From Candidatus Anaeroferrophillus wilburensis (GTDB lineage: Bacteria; Desulfobacterota; Anaeroferrophillalia; Anaeroferrophillales; Anaeroferrophillaceae): a DNA stretch of 52,077 nt. The notes beneath the pieces were generated by a model. The model was not told where the DNA came from and made no database searches. It saw only the letters and a list, made by a program, of their open reading frames with translations. This document shows positions 24,320-32,862 of this stretch, one piece after another (position 1 is the stretch's first letter; each line of letters opens with the position of its first letter). The position numbers and the translations under genes were made by a program. The stretch is taken from contig JAFGSY010000022.1 of assembly GCA_016934315.1 (NCBI GenBank), forward strand, positions 1 to 52,077, given 5' to 3'.

Positions 24320-25810
24320 TCACTCTTCACTGCCTTCCAAATGCGGTTTAACGTTACGCATTTTCGAATCATCCAATTCTTCGTCAATGCCAGCCAGATA
24401 GCGAGCCAATTTTTTTCTATCATCAAAATCATATCCAAGGTTGAGCGCTATGGTCTCCATAATGGGGGAACCTCCTCCATGGACACCCGCAATTTTGTAC
24501 CAGGACGCCATGCCGGAAGCACCGATATTCTCAACAAGCTGCCAAATCTTCAGAGAGTCTTCTGAAGACAAGTTCGGATTCCTGACAATGAACCGCTTGA
24601 GTGCGGCCGCGCAATCTCCTTGCTCGAAATCTTCATCGAATGGCATGGTCACCGCAATGCCTCCGGCAATTTCAGTCAAGATATTGAATTCATGATAAAT
24701 CATTTCGCCAGTCAGCCGCCGGCCTACGTTCGCATAGATCTCATTGGGGAAAAATACGCCGCTAGAGGTTTTTTCTCCATAAACCGCCGCGGCAACTCCC
24801 GCGGCATAGGCCAATTCAGCCGCGCCGGCAAATTCAGAAAGCTTTTCCTTGACGTGGCTGGCCTTTAAAATATTATTAGCCTCAGCCGCTAAAGCCGTAA
24901 CTCCACAGAGGATATCGGATACTCCTGGTTTACAGCCACTATAACTATGCCGGTGCGAATCAGCAAAGAGCAATGCCATTCTCCGGCCAAATTGCCATTC
25001 TCCACACATGAAAACCCGTTCTTTCGGCACAAAAACCTTATCAAAAAAAACGATACTGTCAGAAACTCCATATTGACAAAAAGGAGCCGCATCAGGTTTA
25101 TCATTATTTCTCAGCCAGACCGGACGGGTGATCAGACTCAAACCTTCCGTGTCACCCGGGACCGCGAAAGCTACCGCATAATCCTGATCTGATTCCGTAA
25201 GCGCCCGGGTCGGCAGTGCAATTATCTCATCGGCATAGGGGGCCTGGGTAATGGACATTTTAAAACCACTTACCACAATGCCATCATCGCGCCGCTCGAC
25301 AATGTGTAGATATGCATCAGGGTCTTCCTGTTCGCTTGGACGCTTCATCCGATCGCCCTTGCTGTCTGTCTGAGCGCAACAACCAACCAAATCTTTCTCG
25401 TGATACATTTTCAGATAATCCAGAAATCGTTGATGGTAGTTACTGCCATTAGCGGCATCCATCTCTTTTGTACAAACCGCCAAGGCGTTAATGGCATCAT
25501 GGCCCATACAGCGCTGGATACACCCCCCTACCCTGCGAGCGGCAAGACGGATAAGTTTCTGCTTCTTTATCAAGTCACTAGGACTCTGGGGCAAATGGGC
25601 CCACCGGTTGATCTCTCCCCCGGTTACCGGCGAAACAGCGGTAGCAAGGCCTTTCCATTGCGGATCCTGAGCCAAATCGAAGGTTACATCAAGGACATTG
25701 ATCCCCGGCTTGAGCCGCGGATCATCACGGCCAACAGGCTCACCGCCGATGAAGACATTATGCCTCATTGCAAAAAGATCTTTATGATACTGCTCCTTTG
25801 TTCTCAACAT
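24320..25810 (-). CDS. 4-hydroxybutyryl-CoA dehydratase-like enzyme (AbfD / 4-HPA hydroxylase family)
   Basis: A 496-residue flavoprotein of the 4-hydroxyphenylacetate 3-hydroxylase superfamily. In clostridial 4-hydroxybutyryl-CoA dehydratase/vinylacetyl-CoA isomerase a [4Fe-4S] cluster is held by C99, C103, H292 and C299. All four are found here with the same spacing: C97 and C101 in GCIQRC, H286 and C293 in HRHSYSGC. This argues for the radical dehydratase or isomerase branch and against the oxygen-dependent hydroxylase branch, which lacks them, and fits an anaerobe. It follows the TetR-SDR regulator by 35 nt and precedes dctQ. It could remove water from an unactivated hydroxyacyl-CoA or shift a double bond; the natural substrate is unknown. 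Confidence 0.85.
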   Translation of the reverse strand: MLRTKEQYHKDLFAMRHNVFIGGEPVGRDDPRLKPGINVLDVTFDLAQDPQWKGLATAVSPVTGGEINRWAHLPQSPSDLIKKQKLIRLAARRVGGCIQRCMGHDAINALAVCTKEMDAANGSNYHQRFLDYLKMYHEKDLVGCCAQTDSKGDRMKRPSEQEDPDAYLHIVERRDDGIVVSGFKMSITQAPYADEIIALPTRALTESDQDYAVAFAVPGDTEGLSLITRPVWLRNNDKPDAAPFCQYGVSDSIVFFDKVFVPKERVFMCGEWQFGRRMALLFADSHRHSYSGCKPGVSDILCGVTALAAEANNILKASHVKEKLSEFAGAAELAYAAGVAAAVYGEKTSSGVFFPNEIYANVGRRLTGEMIYHEFNILTEIAGGIAVTMPFDEDFEQGDCAAALKRFIVRNPNLSSEDSLKIWQLVENIGASGMASWYKIAGVHGGGSPIMETIALNLGYDFDDRKKLARYLAGIDEELDDSKMRNVKPHLEGSEE

Positions 25811-25845
25811 CTTTCCATGCCTCCTTATATGATATTATGTATCTG

Positions 25846-27219
25846 CTACGTTAGACCACCGGTCACGTTAAAAACCTGTCCGGTAAGATATTTTGACCCA
25901 TCACCAATTAAAAAAAAGACCGCGGCAATGACATCGAACAACTCGCCTAAGCGACCTGAAGGAATCTCTTCTGCAACCTCGCTTTTAAAAGCTTTTTCGA
26001 TCTTCAGCGGCCTGGACGCCCGAATATAACCAGGCACAATGCAATTGACATTTACCCCGGCGGCGGCCATATCCTTCGACATAACCTGACTCAAGGCTAT
26101 CGCACCTGCTTTGGCCGTCTCAAAACGGACGGCATCAGCGTAACGGTCCCAAGCCCATGGCGCCAGATAGACAATCCTCCCTGCTCGACGAGCGCTCATT
26201 CTCTCCCTCAAATAGTTTGCTAAGTCATGGGCATGACGCATATTATCATCAAGAGCGCTCATCGCCTGCCCTCCAACTCCGGCTGCAGACTCACTCTCCA
26301 TACCCATACCGAGATCATGGATATAAATATCGATCGGACCATATTGGTCCTCGATATCCTGCATCTTGGCCGGCGTAAGCTGGACTTGCCCATCCATAAC
26401 ATACACAGGCGCACAACATGATTGCCCGCTACCATTTCCAGGCTTACCATCTCCCCCGTTCCAGTTATGTCCATGAACAATTAAACGCCCGCCATTTGCC
26501 AGAAAAGCACTGCATATGGCCTGCCCCAAAACAGTGCCGCCGTTAAGAACAAGGACTGTTTTACCCTGAAGATCATCAAAAGTTTGAGGCAATGCGGCTA
26601 AAGCTTGCTTATCACGACTCAACCCATTGAAGATGATTTCAAGAATCATGCGTTCAGCATCAAGCTGATTCACATGATTTCTCAGGTCCCATCGTTTGAT
26701 TACCCAGCTGTCAATCATCGATTTAATCAAGTTGGCCGTCAAACGCAAATCACAATCATTAAGTCTTCCAGCGGCAACACATTCCGCGATAACCTTCTCG
26801 AACTTTCCCAAATGCTGCCGCTCCTTCTGAAGCAACTTCCTGAGAAAATCACCTTTAAGAATATGGCTCTCCTGATAAATCAGCAACAGGGCATCTGCCC
26901 ATTGATCCATCAAGTTGAACTCAGCGCGCACCATTCTACGAAGCTTATCAATCGGATCCTGGATATTTTCGATGCTCCGATTGATAATATCCATTGCCGA
27001 CCCGGCCAAGAAATCATGGATCAGGAAAAAAATATCCTCCTTGCTTCCCACATAGTCATAGATGTTCCCATAACTAAGATTGGCTTCCGCAGCCAACTCT
27101 TTGAGAGTTGTCTTATGAAAACCGTTTTTGGCAAACAATTTAATCGCCGCCAGCACAATCTGGCGTCGACGCTTCTCAACCAAACCCTTGTTCTTAACTG
27201 TCGTTGGAATATCAACCAC
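25846..27219 (-). CDS. TetR-family regulator fused to a degenerate SDR domain
   Basis: A 457-residue fusion. Residues about 20-66 are a TetR HTH (AAIKLFAKNGFHKTTLKELA, then SYGNIYDYVGSKEDIFF) followed by a helical ligand domain to about 205. Residues about 217-457 align with SDR enzymes but have lost active-site residues: the cofactor loop reads NGGTVLGQA, NNAG is HDLG, the catalytic Ser region is VYLAPWAW, and YxxxK is FETAK (F366, K370). The SDR half therefore probably senses a dinucleotide or acyl-CoA and does no chemistry. GTG 27219 is chosen because GGAG lies 7 nt upstream; a TTG at 27246 has none. It is first in the minus-strand run and probably controls it and itself. Confidence 0.8.
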   Translation of the reverse strand: MVDIPTTVKNKGLVEKRRRQIVLAAIKLFAKNGFHKTTLKELAAEANLSYGNIYDYVGSKEDIFFLIHDFLAGSAMDIINRSIENIQDPIDKLRRMVRAEFNLMDQWADALLLIYQESHILKGDFLRKLLQKERQHLGKFEKVIAECVAAGRLNDCDLRLTANLIKSMIDSWVIKRWDLRNHVNQLDAERMILEIIFNGLSRDKQALAALPQTFDDLQGKTVLVLNGGTVLGQAICSAFLANGGRLIVHGHNWNGGDGKPGNGSGQSCCAPVYVMDGQVQLTPAKMQDIEDQYGPIDIYIHDLGMGMESESAAGVGGQAMSALDDNMRHAHDLANYLRERMSARRAGRIVYLAPWAWDRYADAVRFETAKAGAIALSQVMSKDMAAAGVNVNCIVPGYIRASRPLKIEKAFKSEVAEEIPSGRLGELFDVIAAVFFLIGDGSKYLTGQVFNVTGGLT

Positions 27220-27599
27220 CGCGATTCTCCACAACGCTGCATTCAATAATTATGACTGACTAATCAGATTGTGACTGACTTGCCGAAAAAATCGATATCA
27301 CAAACACACAGAGCTGTCAAACGAATAATTACAGTGTTTTATTTTTTTACAAGGGATAAGTTAATTACATCATGCTTGATGTGTTCCCTGTCGCAACATA
27401 AAACTACTACTGTACCGCTCTGATAATGAGCTATCTGAATCAGTTGCAGTTTCGTTTTTCGTCCGCGTGATAGGGAAACGGGCAGGAACATAATCCGGAA
27501 GAAACCTGGGGCGGGATCGTCTTTTATTTGATTCTCAGGGGTGCGAAGTGGTTAGAATTTCACGGCGTTTCGTGCAATTCTCGACCGACATCACCCACC
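27220..27599 (-). promoter_or_regulatory. promoter region of the catabolic run, with candidate TetR operator
   Basis: 380 nt with no gene. Just upstream of the regulator start, TGACTGACT occurs twice (27253-27261 and 27272-27280), exactly 19 nt apart, and the first is part of the dyad CTGA-CTAA-TCAG (27257-27268). These are natural candidates for autoregulatory binding sites. The distal part is AT-rich near 27340-27380. It also separates the AT-rich block from the HAD gene, which ends at 27600. Confidence 0.45.
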
Positions 27600-28256
27600 T
27601 TACCGATCAGCCAGCAGTTCCACCAGCTCGACCAACCGGGAAACCATCACCCCCCCCTGGGGAGGCTGAAAGCTAAACCCCACAAAAGGAATGCCGGCCC
27701 CCTTACTGGCTTCCCAGTCAAGGGAGGAATCGCCGACATAGATTGCTTCCTCAGGGCATATCTGAAGCAGATCCAGGGCATGGCAAAGCATGTCAGGATA
27801 GGGTTTTGGCCGGGGGACATCCGTAGCGGTCACCACATGCCGGAAATAGGAGCCAAGCTGAAAATCATCACTGATCAGCTCCATGGTATTGGTACGGTTG
27901 GTGGCGATGGCCAGCTGAAAACGACCAGCCAACTCAGCCAGCACCTCATGCAGCCCCGCCTGCGGGACCATGAACGGAACAAAGCGACGGTAGTCCAAAG
28001 TCTGGGCATAACGATAGGCGTCCTCATACAGGCCACCCCGGCCGAAAAAATACTCCAGCACCTGGGGAGTTGAAAACGTATGAAGAACAGTGAGTCGCCG
28101 GTGATCGTCGGCCGCCACCTCCGGGAGGCCAAAAACTGCGAAAACACAGTTATAGTAGGCCAGGTTGGCTGCTTCGCTGGCAAACAGCACCCCATCACAG
28201 TCGAAAATAACTGCTTTGAGCTTTTGACCTTTTGGAACACACTCAGTTGCGGTCAT
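27600..28256 (-). CDS. HAD-superfamily phosphatase (PGP/GmhB-like hydrolase)
   Basis: A 218-residue HAD hydrolase. Motif I is VIFDCDGVLF near residue 17 with the nucleophile Asp; motif II is the Thr in AIATNRTNT; motifs III and IV are KPYPDM and YVGDSSLDWEASKGAG. The cap insertion after motif I suggests a C1-cap enzyme such as a phosphoglycolate phosphatase-like protein; the exact substrate is not shown. The ATG follows GAGGAGGGG and overlaps the end of the small membrane gene upstream, so the two are probably co-translated. Confidence 0.85.
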   Translation of the reverse strand: MTATECVPKGQKLKAVIFDCDGVLFASEAANLAYYNCVFAVFGLPEVAADDHRRLTVLHTFSTPQVLEYFFGRGGLYEDAYRYAQTLDYRRFVPFMVPQAGLHEVLAELAGRFQLAIATNRTNTMELISDDFQLGSYFRHVVTATDVPRPKPYPDMLCHALDLLQICPEEAIYVGDSSLDWEASKGAGIPFVGFSFQPPQGGVMVSRLVELVELLADR

Positions 28257-28515
28257 CACCCCTCCTCAGTCGGCCCCCCACCAGCTGGCCGCCAATCGCC
28301 ATGGCAATAAAGATCGGCACCGCCTGGTAGCGAATACCCAGGGATAGCCGCAGCCAGACAACCAGCGGGATAGAAAGATGAACATAGACAAACCAGTGCA
28401 GGGAAAATTTCCGCACCCCGGCCCGCAGGTACCCTAAGGGGATATTGACCACCAGGGCAACCAGGGCAATAACAACAATGGCTCTCATGAGGGGAGAAAA
28501 AAAAGAACTTTCCAC
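28243..28515 (-). CDS. small membrane protein, unknown function
   Basis: A 90-residue protein with two to three hydrophobic segments (about 10-28, 40-58 and 66-80) and a basic C-terminal tail GRLRRGDDRN. No known domain recognised. Its stop overlaps the HAD gene start by 14 nt, which supports expression and operon membership. Its start lies 43 nt after the cysteine-rich small protein gene. Confidence 0.6.
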   Translation of the reverse strand: MESSFFSPLMRAIVVIALVALVVNIPLGYLRAGVRKFSLHWFVYVHLSIPLVVWLRLSLGIRYQAVPIFIAMAIGGQLVGGRLRRGDDRN

Positions 28516-28558
28516 CGTTGTCCTTGAAAATTGAAAGGTTGTAATGACAACATAGCTG

Positions 28559-28759
28559 TTATTTTAGCAGGTCTTTATTCAAACGGTTATAGCGCTCAAT
28601 CTGCTCGACCAGGCTCAATTTCCGGTCGCCATGACGGCCGCACGACGGGCATTCGCCCCGACAGAGCCGACAGCGGTCATCACTGCACCACTGGCAGAAG
28701 CGACAGTCGGGGCAAGGATGTTTTTTGGCTGGCTGGCCATTATCCTGATGCTGTTTCAT
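28559..28759 (-). CDS. cysteine-rich small protein (zinc-ribbon-like)
   Basis: From ATG 28759 the product is 66 residues with nine cysteines arranged in CPDC-x1-FCQWC-x4-CRLC-x3-CPSC, likely two metal-binding knuckles, followed by a short helix (LVEQIERYNRLNKDLLK). It overlaps the helicase stop by 20 nt on the same strand, so it is translationally coupled. No family name can be given; a zinc-binding accessory of the helicase is a guess from position only. Confidence 0.6.
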   Translation of the reverse strand: MKQHQDNGQPAKKHPCPDCRFCQWCSDDRCRLCRGECPSCGRHGDRKLSLVEQIERYNRLNKDLLK

Positions 28760-31316
28760 TAAAAAAATCCCGCGCCAGGGACAGTACATAGGCGGAGTTT
28801 CCCTGTAACGCCCGCTGCATGGGCAGCGAATTCTGCAGTTGAAGGCCGTAGCTTTTGCTCACCAGCCGGTTATCGGTTACCACCACGATGCCCCGATCAC
28901 TTTGGCCGCGAATCAGGCGGCCAACACCCTGTTTCAGTTTAATGGCCGCCTGGGGCAGGGCATAGTCACGAAAAGGGTCACCGCCCTGGCGGACAATATG
29001 TTCAGTACGGGCCTGAACCACCGGGTCCGTCGGCACCTTAAAGGGCAGCCGGACAATGACCAGGGTTTCCAGTGCCCGGCCCTTGACATCAACCCCTTCC
29101 CAGAAACTGTCAGTGGCCAGCAACACCGCAGCGGGATTGTTTTTGAATTCATGGAGGAGCTGGTGCCGCTGCCCCTCTCCCTGTTTGAGGATGAGAAACC
29201 CCTGCCCCCCCAGCCTCTGTCGACACTGATCGGTGATCCGGTTCATAAGAAGGTAAGAGGTAAAAAGAATCATCGCCCGCCCGCCGACCGTGCTGATCAG
29301 ATCGGCCAGAAAATCAGCCAACCGTTCTGGGTACGCCGCTGCAGCCGGTGGCGGCAGATCATCCGGCACCACCAGCAGGCACTGACGCTGATAATCAAAA
29401 GGACTGTTCAACAGCAAGGTTTCGAGCTTTTTGCCGGGCACTATCCTGTCCAGACCAACCCGGCTGAGAAAATAATCAAATCTACGGTCAACAGCCAGGG
29501 TGGCGGAAGTCATTATCGTTGTCTCAAACTGGGGATAAAACTGCTCCGCCAGTACCGAACCAACATCCAGGGGTGACAACACTACTTTAAGATTCAGACG
29601 CCGGCCGCCGCTGATTTCAACCCAGTAAATAAGCTCAGGATCACCATTGTCAGCCAGAAAAAACCGGGCAAAGATCCCCAGCTGCTGCTGCAGGCGGCTG
29701 CGAATTCCCCGCAGTTCGGACAGCAGAAAGTCAAACTGCTCAACACCCAGTAGTTGATCCCTGATGCCTGTCTCAACCCCATGGTCTAGCTGGTCCAGAC
29801 CATGGAGCAGGGGAGCGCAGAGATCACCCAGCTCCTTTGCCAGGGGCAGGATATCATCTTTCCAGAGAGGCTGCCGGCGAATTGTATCGGTCAGCCGCAA
29901 TTTGAACGCTCTTTGTCCTTCACTGCCAGGTTCTGCTTCGAGAAAGGAAAAAGCCACCCGCCAACGGCTGAACAAATCACCCAGCTCACGGGGAAGGAAG
30001 GCAACGGCAGGCAGCAGGTCCGCTTCAAGGAGGGCAAGCAGCGGTTCAATGGCCTGCTGGTTCCCTTTGCGGCATACACTTTCCAGACGCTGATAGAGGC
30101 GGGCAAGAACCCCGGCCTGGGGTCGCCGCTGGGAAGCCAGACGGGCCATGGTCCGTCCCAAACCCAGCCGTGAGGCGCTCTCTCCCAGATGAGAGGTGGC
30201 AGCTTCTTCCACATGGTGGCCCTCGTCGAAGATAACCGCCTCGTATTTAGGCAGTATCCGGGCACCGGCAGGCAATGCCTGGTCGGCAAGCAACAGGTGG
30301 TGGTTGACGATCAGCAGGTGGGCGGCCGCTGCCCGACGGCGGGCTTGGTAAAAAAAACAACGCTCAAAATGGAAGCACTTCGCCCCCAGGCAGATGTCCG
30401 CTTCACTGTTGCACTGCTCCCAGATGTCCGTTCCCGGAATCACCGGCAAATCTGCCAGGCTGCCGTCACTGGTGGTCGCCGCCCAGGCACAGATATCGGC
30501 CATCAGCTGCCGATCCTCTGCCTCCAGACCGGGCAACATGGTCGCATCAGCCTGCCATTCCTCCATCTTTTTCCGGCACAGATAGTTATGCCGGCCTTTC
30601 ACCAGCACCACCTGTACCGGAATCTGCAGATGATCGGTCAGGAGGGGGATGTCTTTTTTAATCAGCTGTTCCTGGAGATTGATGGTATTGGTGGAGATAA
30701 CCGCCCGCTTCCGGTTGGCAAGTACCCAGAGCGCGGCAGGAATAAGATAGCCAAGACTTTTGCCAACGCCGGTCCCGGCTTCAATCACCATGATACCCGG
30801 GTCATTGAAGACGCCGGTTACCGCAGCCGCCATGTCCACCTGTGGCTGCCGGTATTCATAGCTGGGCAACCGCTTGGCAAGCAGGCCATCCGGTTTAAAA
30901 TAGGAAACCACCTCGTCTTGGTCAATGGCATGTTTCGCCGGCATTTTCAGCGGTTCGACCACCGCATACACCGCAGATACCTGATTGTTGACGATCAGGC
31001 TGCCGACCCCTTGAGCTCCCAGCTCCGAGGCCACCATAACATCAGCATCAGACGGGGTCAGCTCCCCTGATGGATGATTATGGATAACCACCTCGCCGGC
31101 CGCCACCACATTGAGCAACGCCGGAGTCATCATCCGGTTGCCGCGGGTCAGTACCTTGACCTCCACCACCCGGTACCGGGCATCAACCCTGCCCTGAAAC
31201 AGCATTTCATTGCCGTTGTTCGCCTGAATCTGGCGACGCAAGGATTTCATGACCTGAGGGGTAAAATAGGATTCGGGCGTAAAGGGGCATTCAATCGCGG
31301 GACAAGAGTTAGTCAT
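28740..31316 (-). CDS. JAB-domain / DinG-type XPD-like helicase fusion
   Basis: An 858-residue protein. The N-terminus (about 1-130) is a RadC/JAB-like domain with the metalloprotease motif HNHPSG (79-84) and Asp D90. The rest is a DinG/XPD superfamily-2 helicase: Walker A AGTGVGKS (180-187), DEGH box (364-367), and four cysteines C247, C309, C314 and C320 in the positions that ligate the [4Fe-4S] cluster of DinG/XPD. Likely role: DNA unwinding of flaps, R-loops or G-quadruplexes in repair. ATG 31316 overlaps the acylphosphatase stop; the longer frame to 31478 lies wholly within that gene and is rejected. E. coli DinG lacks the JAB part. Confidence 0.88.
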   Translation of the reverse strand: MTNSCPAIECPFTPESYFTPQVMKSLRRQIQANNGNEMLFQGRVDARYRVVEVKVLTRGNRMMTPALLNVVAAGEVVIHNHPSGELTPSDADVMVASELGAQGVGSLIVNNQVSAVYAVVEPLKMPAKHAIDQDEVVSYFKPDGLLAKRLPSYEYRQPQVDMAAAVTGVFNDPGIMVIEAGTGVGKSLGYLIPAALWVLANRKRAVISTNTINLQEQLIKKDIPLLTDHLQIPVQVVLVKGRHNYLCRKKMEEWQADATMLPGLEAEDRQLMADICAWAATTSDGSLADLPVIPGTDIWEQCNSEADICLGAKCFHFERCFFYQARRRAAAAHLLIVNHHLLLADQALPAGARILPKYEAVIFDEGHHVEEAATSHLGESASRLGLGRTMARLASQRRPQAGVLARLYQRLESVCRKGNQQAIEPLLALLEADLLPAVAFLPRELGDLFSRWRVAFSFLEAEPGSEGQRAFKLRLTDTIRRQPLWKDDILPLAKELGDLCAPLLHGLDQLDHGVETGIRDQLLGVEQFDFLLSELRGIRSRLQQQLGIFARFFLADNGDPELIYWVEISGGRRLNLKVVLSPLDVGSVLAEQFYPQFETTIMTSATLAVDRRFDYFLSRVGLDRIVPGKKLETLLLNSPFDYQRQCLLVVPDDLPPPAAAAYPERLADFLADLISTVGGRAMILFTSYLLMNRITDQCRQRLGGQGFLILKQGEGQRHQLLHEFKNNPAAVLLATDSFWEGVDVKGRALETLVIVRLPFKVPTDPVVQARTEHIVRQGGDPFRDYALPQAAIKLKQGVGRLIRGQSDRGIVVVTDNRLVSKSYGLQLQNSLPMQRALQGNSAYVLSLARDFFNETASG

Positions 31317-31590
31317 AGGCAATGGCAAACCGGTCAAATTCACCGGCAAAATCATGCCAGGAAAAGACAACATCGGTAACCAGAGCCAGAGTCGGCCCCC
31401 GGCGACACCAAGAAAGCAACCGTTCCAGCTGAGTCTGCTCCCCTTCGGCGATGATGCTGACGCTGCCGTCGGCGGCATTCCAGACCTTGCCGGTCAGTCC
31501 CAGGCGTTCAGCCTCCTCCCGGGCATGGGCCCGAAACCAAACCCCCTGAACCCGGCCGACAACCTCTATTTGCAGACGTTTTTTCATCAT
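31309..31590 (-). CDS. acyP: acylphosphatase
   Basis: A 93-residue enzyme hydrolysing the carboxyl-phosphate bond of acyl phosphates. The catalytic Arg is in VQGVWFRAHAREEA and the catalytic Asn in GKVWNAADGSV, in their usual places. Two adjacent ATGs (31590, 31587) are possible; I take the first. The stop lies just after the start of the helicase gene (8-nt overlap). Confidence 0.88.
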   Translation of the reverse strand: MMKKRLQIEVVGRVQGVWFRAHAREEAERLGLTGKVWNAADGSVSIIAEGEQTQLERLLSWCRRGPTLALVTDVVFSWHDFAGEFDRFAIAYD

Positions 31591-31612
31591 AACGGCAACG
31601 CAGAGTACCACA

Positions 31613-32221
31613 TCAGTCAGCTAAGATTCTTTTGTCACCAACCTGAAGTTGGTCGTTAAAATAGTAGACCAGTGGCACCGCGGTTTTCACTTCTATGGTG
31701 GAAATATCAGCCGGAGCCAACCCATCCAACTGCATGATCAGGGATCTGATAACATTACCGTGGGAAACCAGCAGAACATTTTTCCCCATGGTCAAGTCAA
31801 CAGCAATCGTCTGCCGGTAAGCTTTTCCTACCCTGGAGACCGTGGCCGCCAGGCTCTCCCCGCCGGGCGGCGGAATTTCGTAGCTGCGGTGCCAGAGCTG
31901 GTAGATATCCTGGCCGTAGCGCTGCCTGACAACCTCCTTGGGAATCCCTTCCAGATCACCATAAAAACGCTCATTGAGTTCGGTCAGGCGGACAACCGGT
32001 ATCTTAACATCCAGGGTCTGCAGAATGACGCCCAGGGTCTCTTCGGCTCGACTCAACCGTGAAGTATAGGCCACATCGAAAGTACAGCCACTCAGCCGGG
32101 CAGCAGCCTGCTCTGCATCTGCAACCCCTTTGGCGGTCAAGGGCACATCGGCGGAGCCGGTAAAGCGGTTTTCAAAATTCCACAGCGACTGGCCGTGGCG
32201 AATCATCACCAGCATCGGCAT
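31613..32221 (-). CDS. gpmA: 2,3-bisphosphoglycerate-dependent phosphoglycerate mutase
   Basis: A 202-residue histidine-phosphatase enzyme interconverting 3- and 2-phosphoglycerate. The phospho-His motif is MIRHGQSLWN (R8, H9), and the second catalytic His is in LLVSHGNVIRS. The stretch NERFYGDLEG is diagnostic of dPGM rather than of general phosphatases. It is shorter than E. coli GpmA (250), as in several related bacteria. Part of a minus-strand run with acylphosphatase downstream and the PsiE-like gene 13 nt upstream. Confidence 0.88.
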   Translation of the reverse strand: MPMLVMIRHGQSLWNFENRFTGSADVPLTAKGVADAEQAAARLSGCTFDVAYTSRLSRAEETLGVILQTLDVKIPVVRLTELNERFYGDLEGIPKEVVRQRYGQDIYQLWHRSYEIPPPGGESLAATVSRVGKAYRQTIAVDLTMGKNVLLVSHGNVIRSLIMQLDGLAPADISTIEVKTAVPLVYYFNDQLQVGDKRILAD

Positions 32222-32234
32222 GAGCGGTCATCTC

Positions 32235-32729
32235 CTACTGTTTCTCGTCCGTCTCGGGCAGAGCGCAGCGCTGCTCCAGCACGTACCCTTTATTATAGAT
32301 ATAATGAACAATCGTCATGACGAAAATGGTGCCAACGCTGATCCCGATCTCCAGGGCATAGGCCTTGTGGTCATAGTGGCCGATGGACATCTCGGCCTCC
32401 ACCAGCAGAATCCGTCGAATACTGGAAATGATACAGACATAGATAAAAGGATTCAGGGTGAAGGGATCCTTTTTCAGGAAGGTCAGGACGGGCCACAAAA
32501 TCTCCATGACGATCAGCACCAGCAGGACCATATTGACCGCTTTCAGCAGCGAATGGATATCCAGTGACTTGAAATGCACCACCGTATGCCCCAAAATACA
32601 TAATGCAATGATCACCAGGGTCAGGGCCACCAGGACATGGACCAATTCATCCAGGTGAAAAAGCTGCCGGACAATGCGGCAAAGCAGATGAACCGATGAT
32701 TGCGGATCATCAGAGCAGGGTTTTTCCAT
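32235..32729 (-). CDS. PsiE-like membrane protein (phosphate-starvation-inducible family)
   Basis: A 164-residue inner-membrane protein with four transmembrane segments and the charged loop LVEAEMSIGHYDHKA between helices 3 and 4, typical of the PsiE family. Function in the family is unknown. ATG 32729 is preceded 7 nt by AAGGAGGA, so I prefer it over the ATG at 32753. The NFACT gene starts divergently about 130 nt away. Confidence 0.75.
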   Translation of the reverse strand: MEKPCSDDPQSSVHLLCRIVRQLFHLDELVHVLVALTLVIIALCILGHTVVHFKSLDIHSLLKAVNMVLLVLIVMEILWPVLTFLKKDPFTLNPFIYVCIISSIRRILLVEAEMSIGHYDHKAYALEIGISVGTIFVMTIVHYIYNKGYVLEQRCALPETDEKQ

Positions 32730-32862
32730 TGCAGGTTCCTCCTTGTCACACATTGATGAGCAAATTATAGCACGTTGCCATATTTTTCAAAGTTTTTTCT
32801 CAGCCCATCGCCACGCTGAAGGGGAATGCTTTGACAACCGGGATATTTTCTTTTATGACCAG

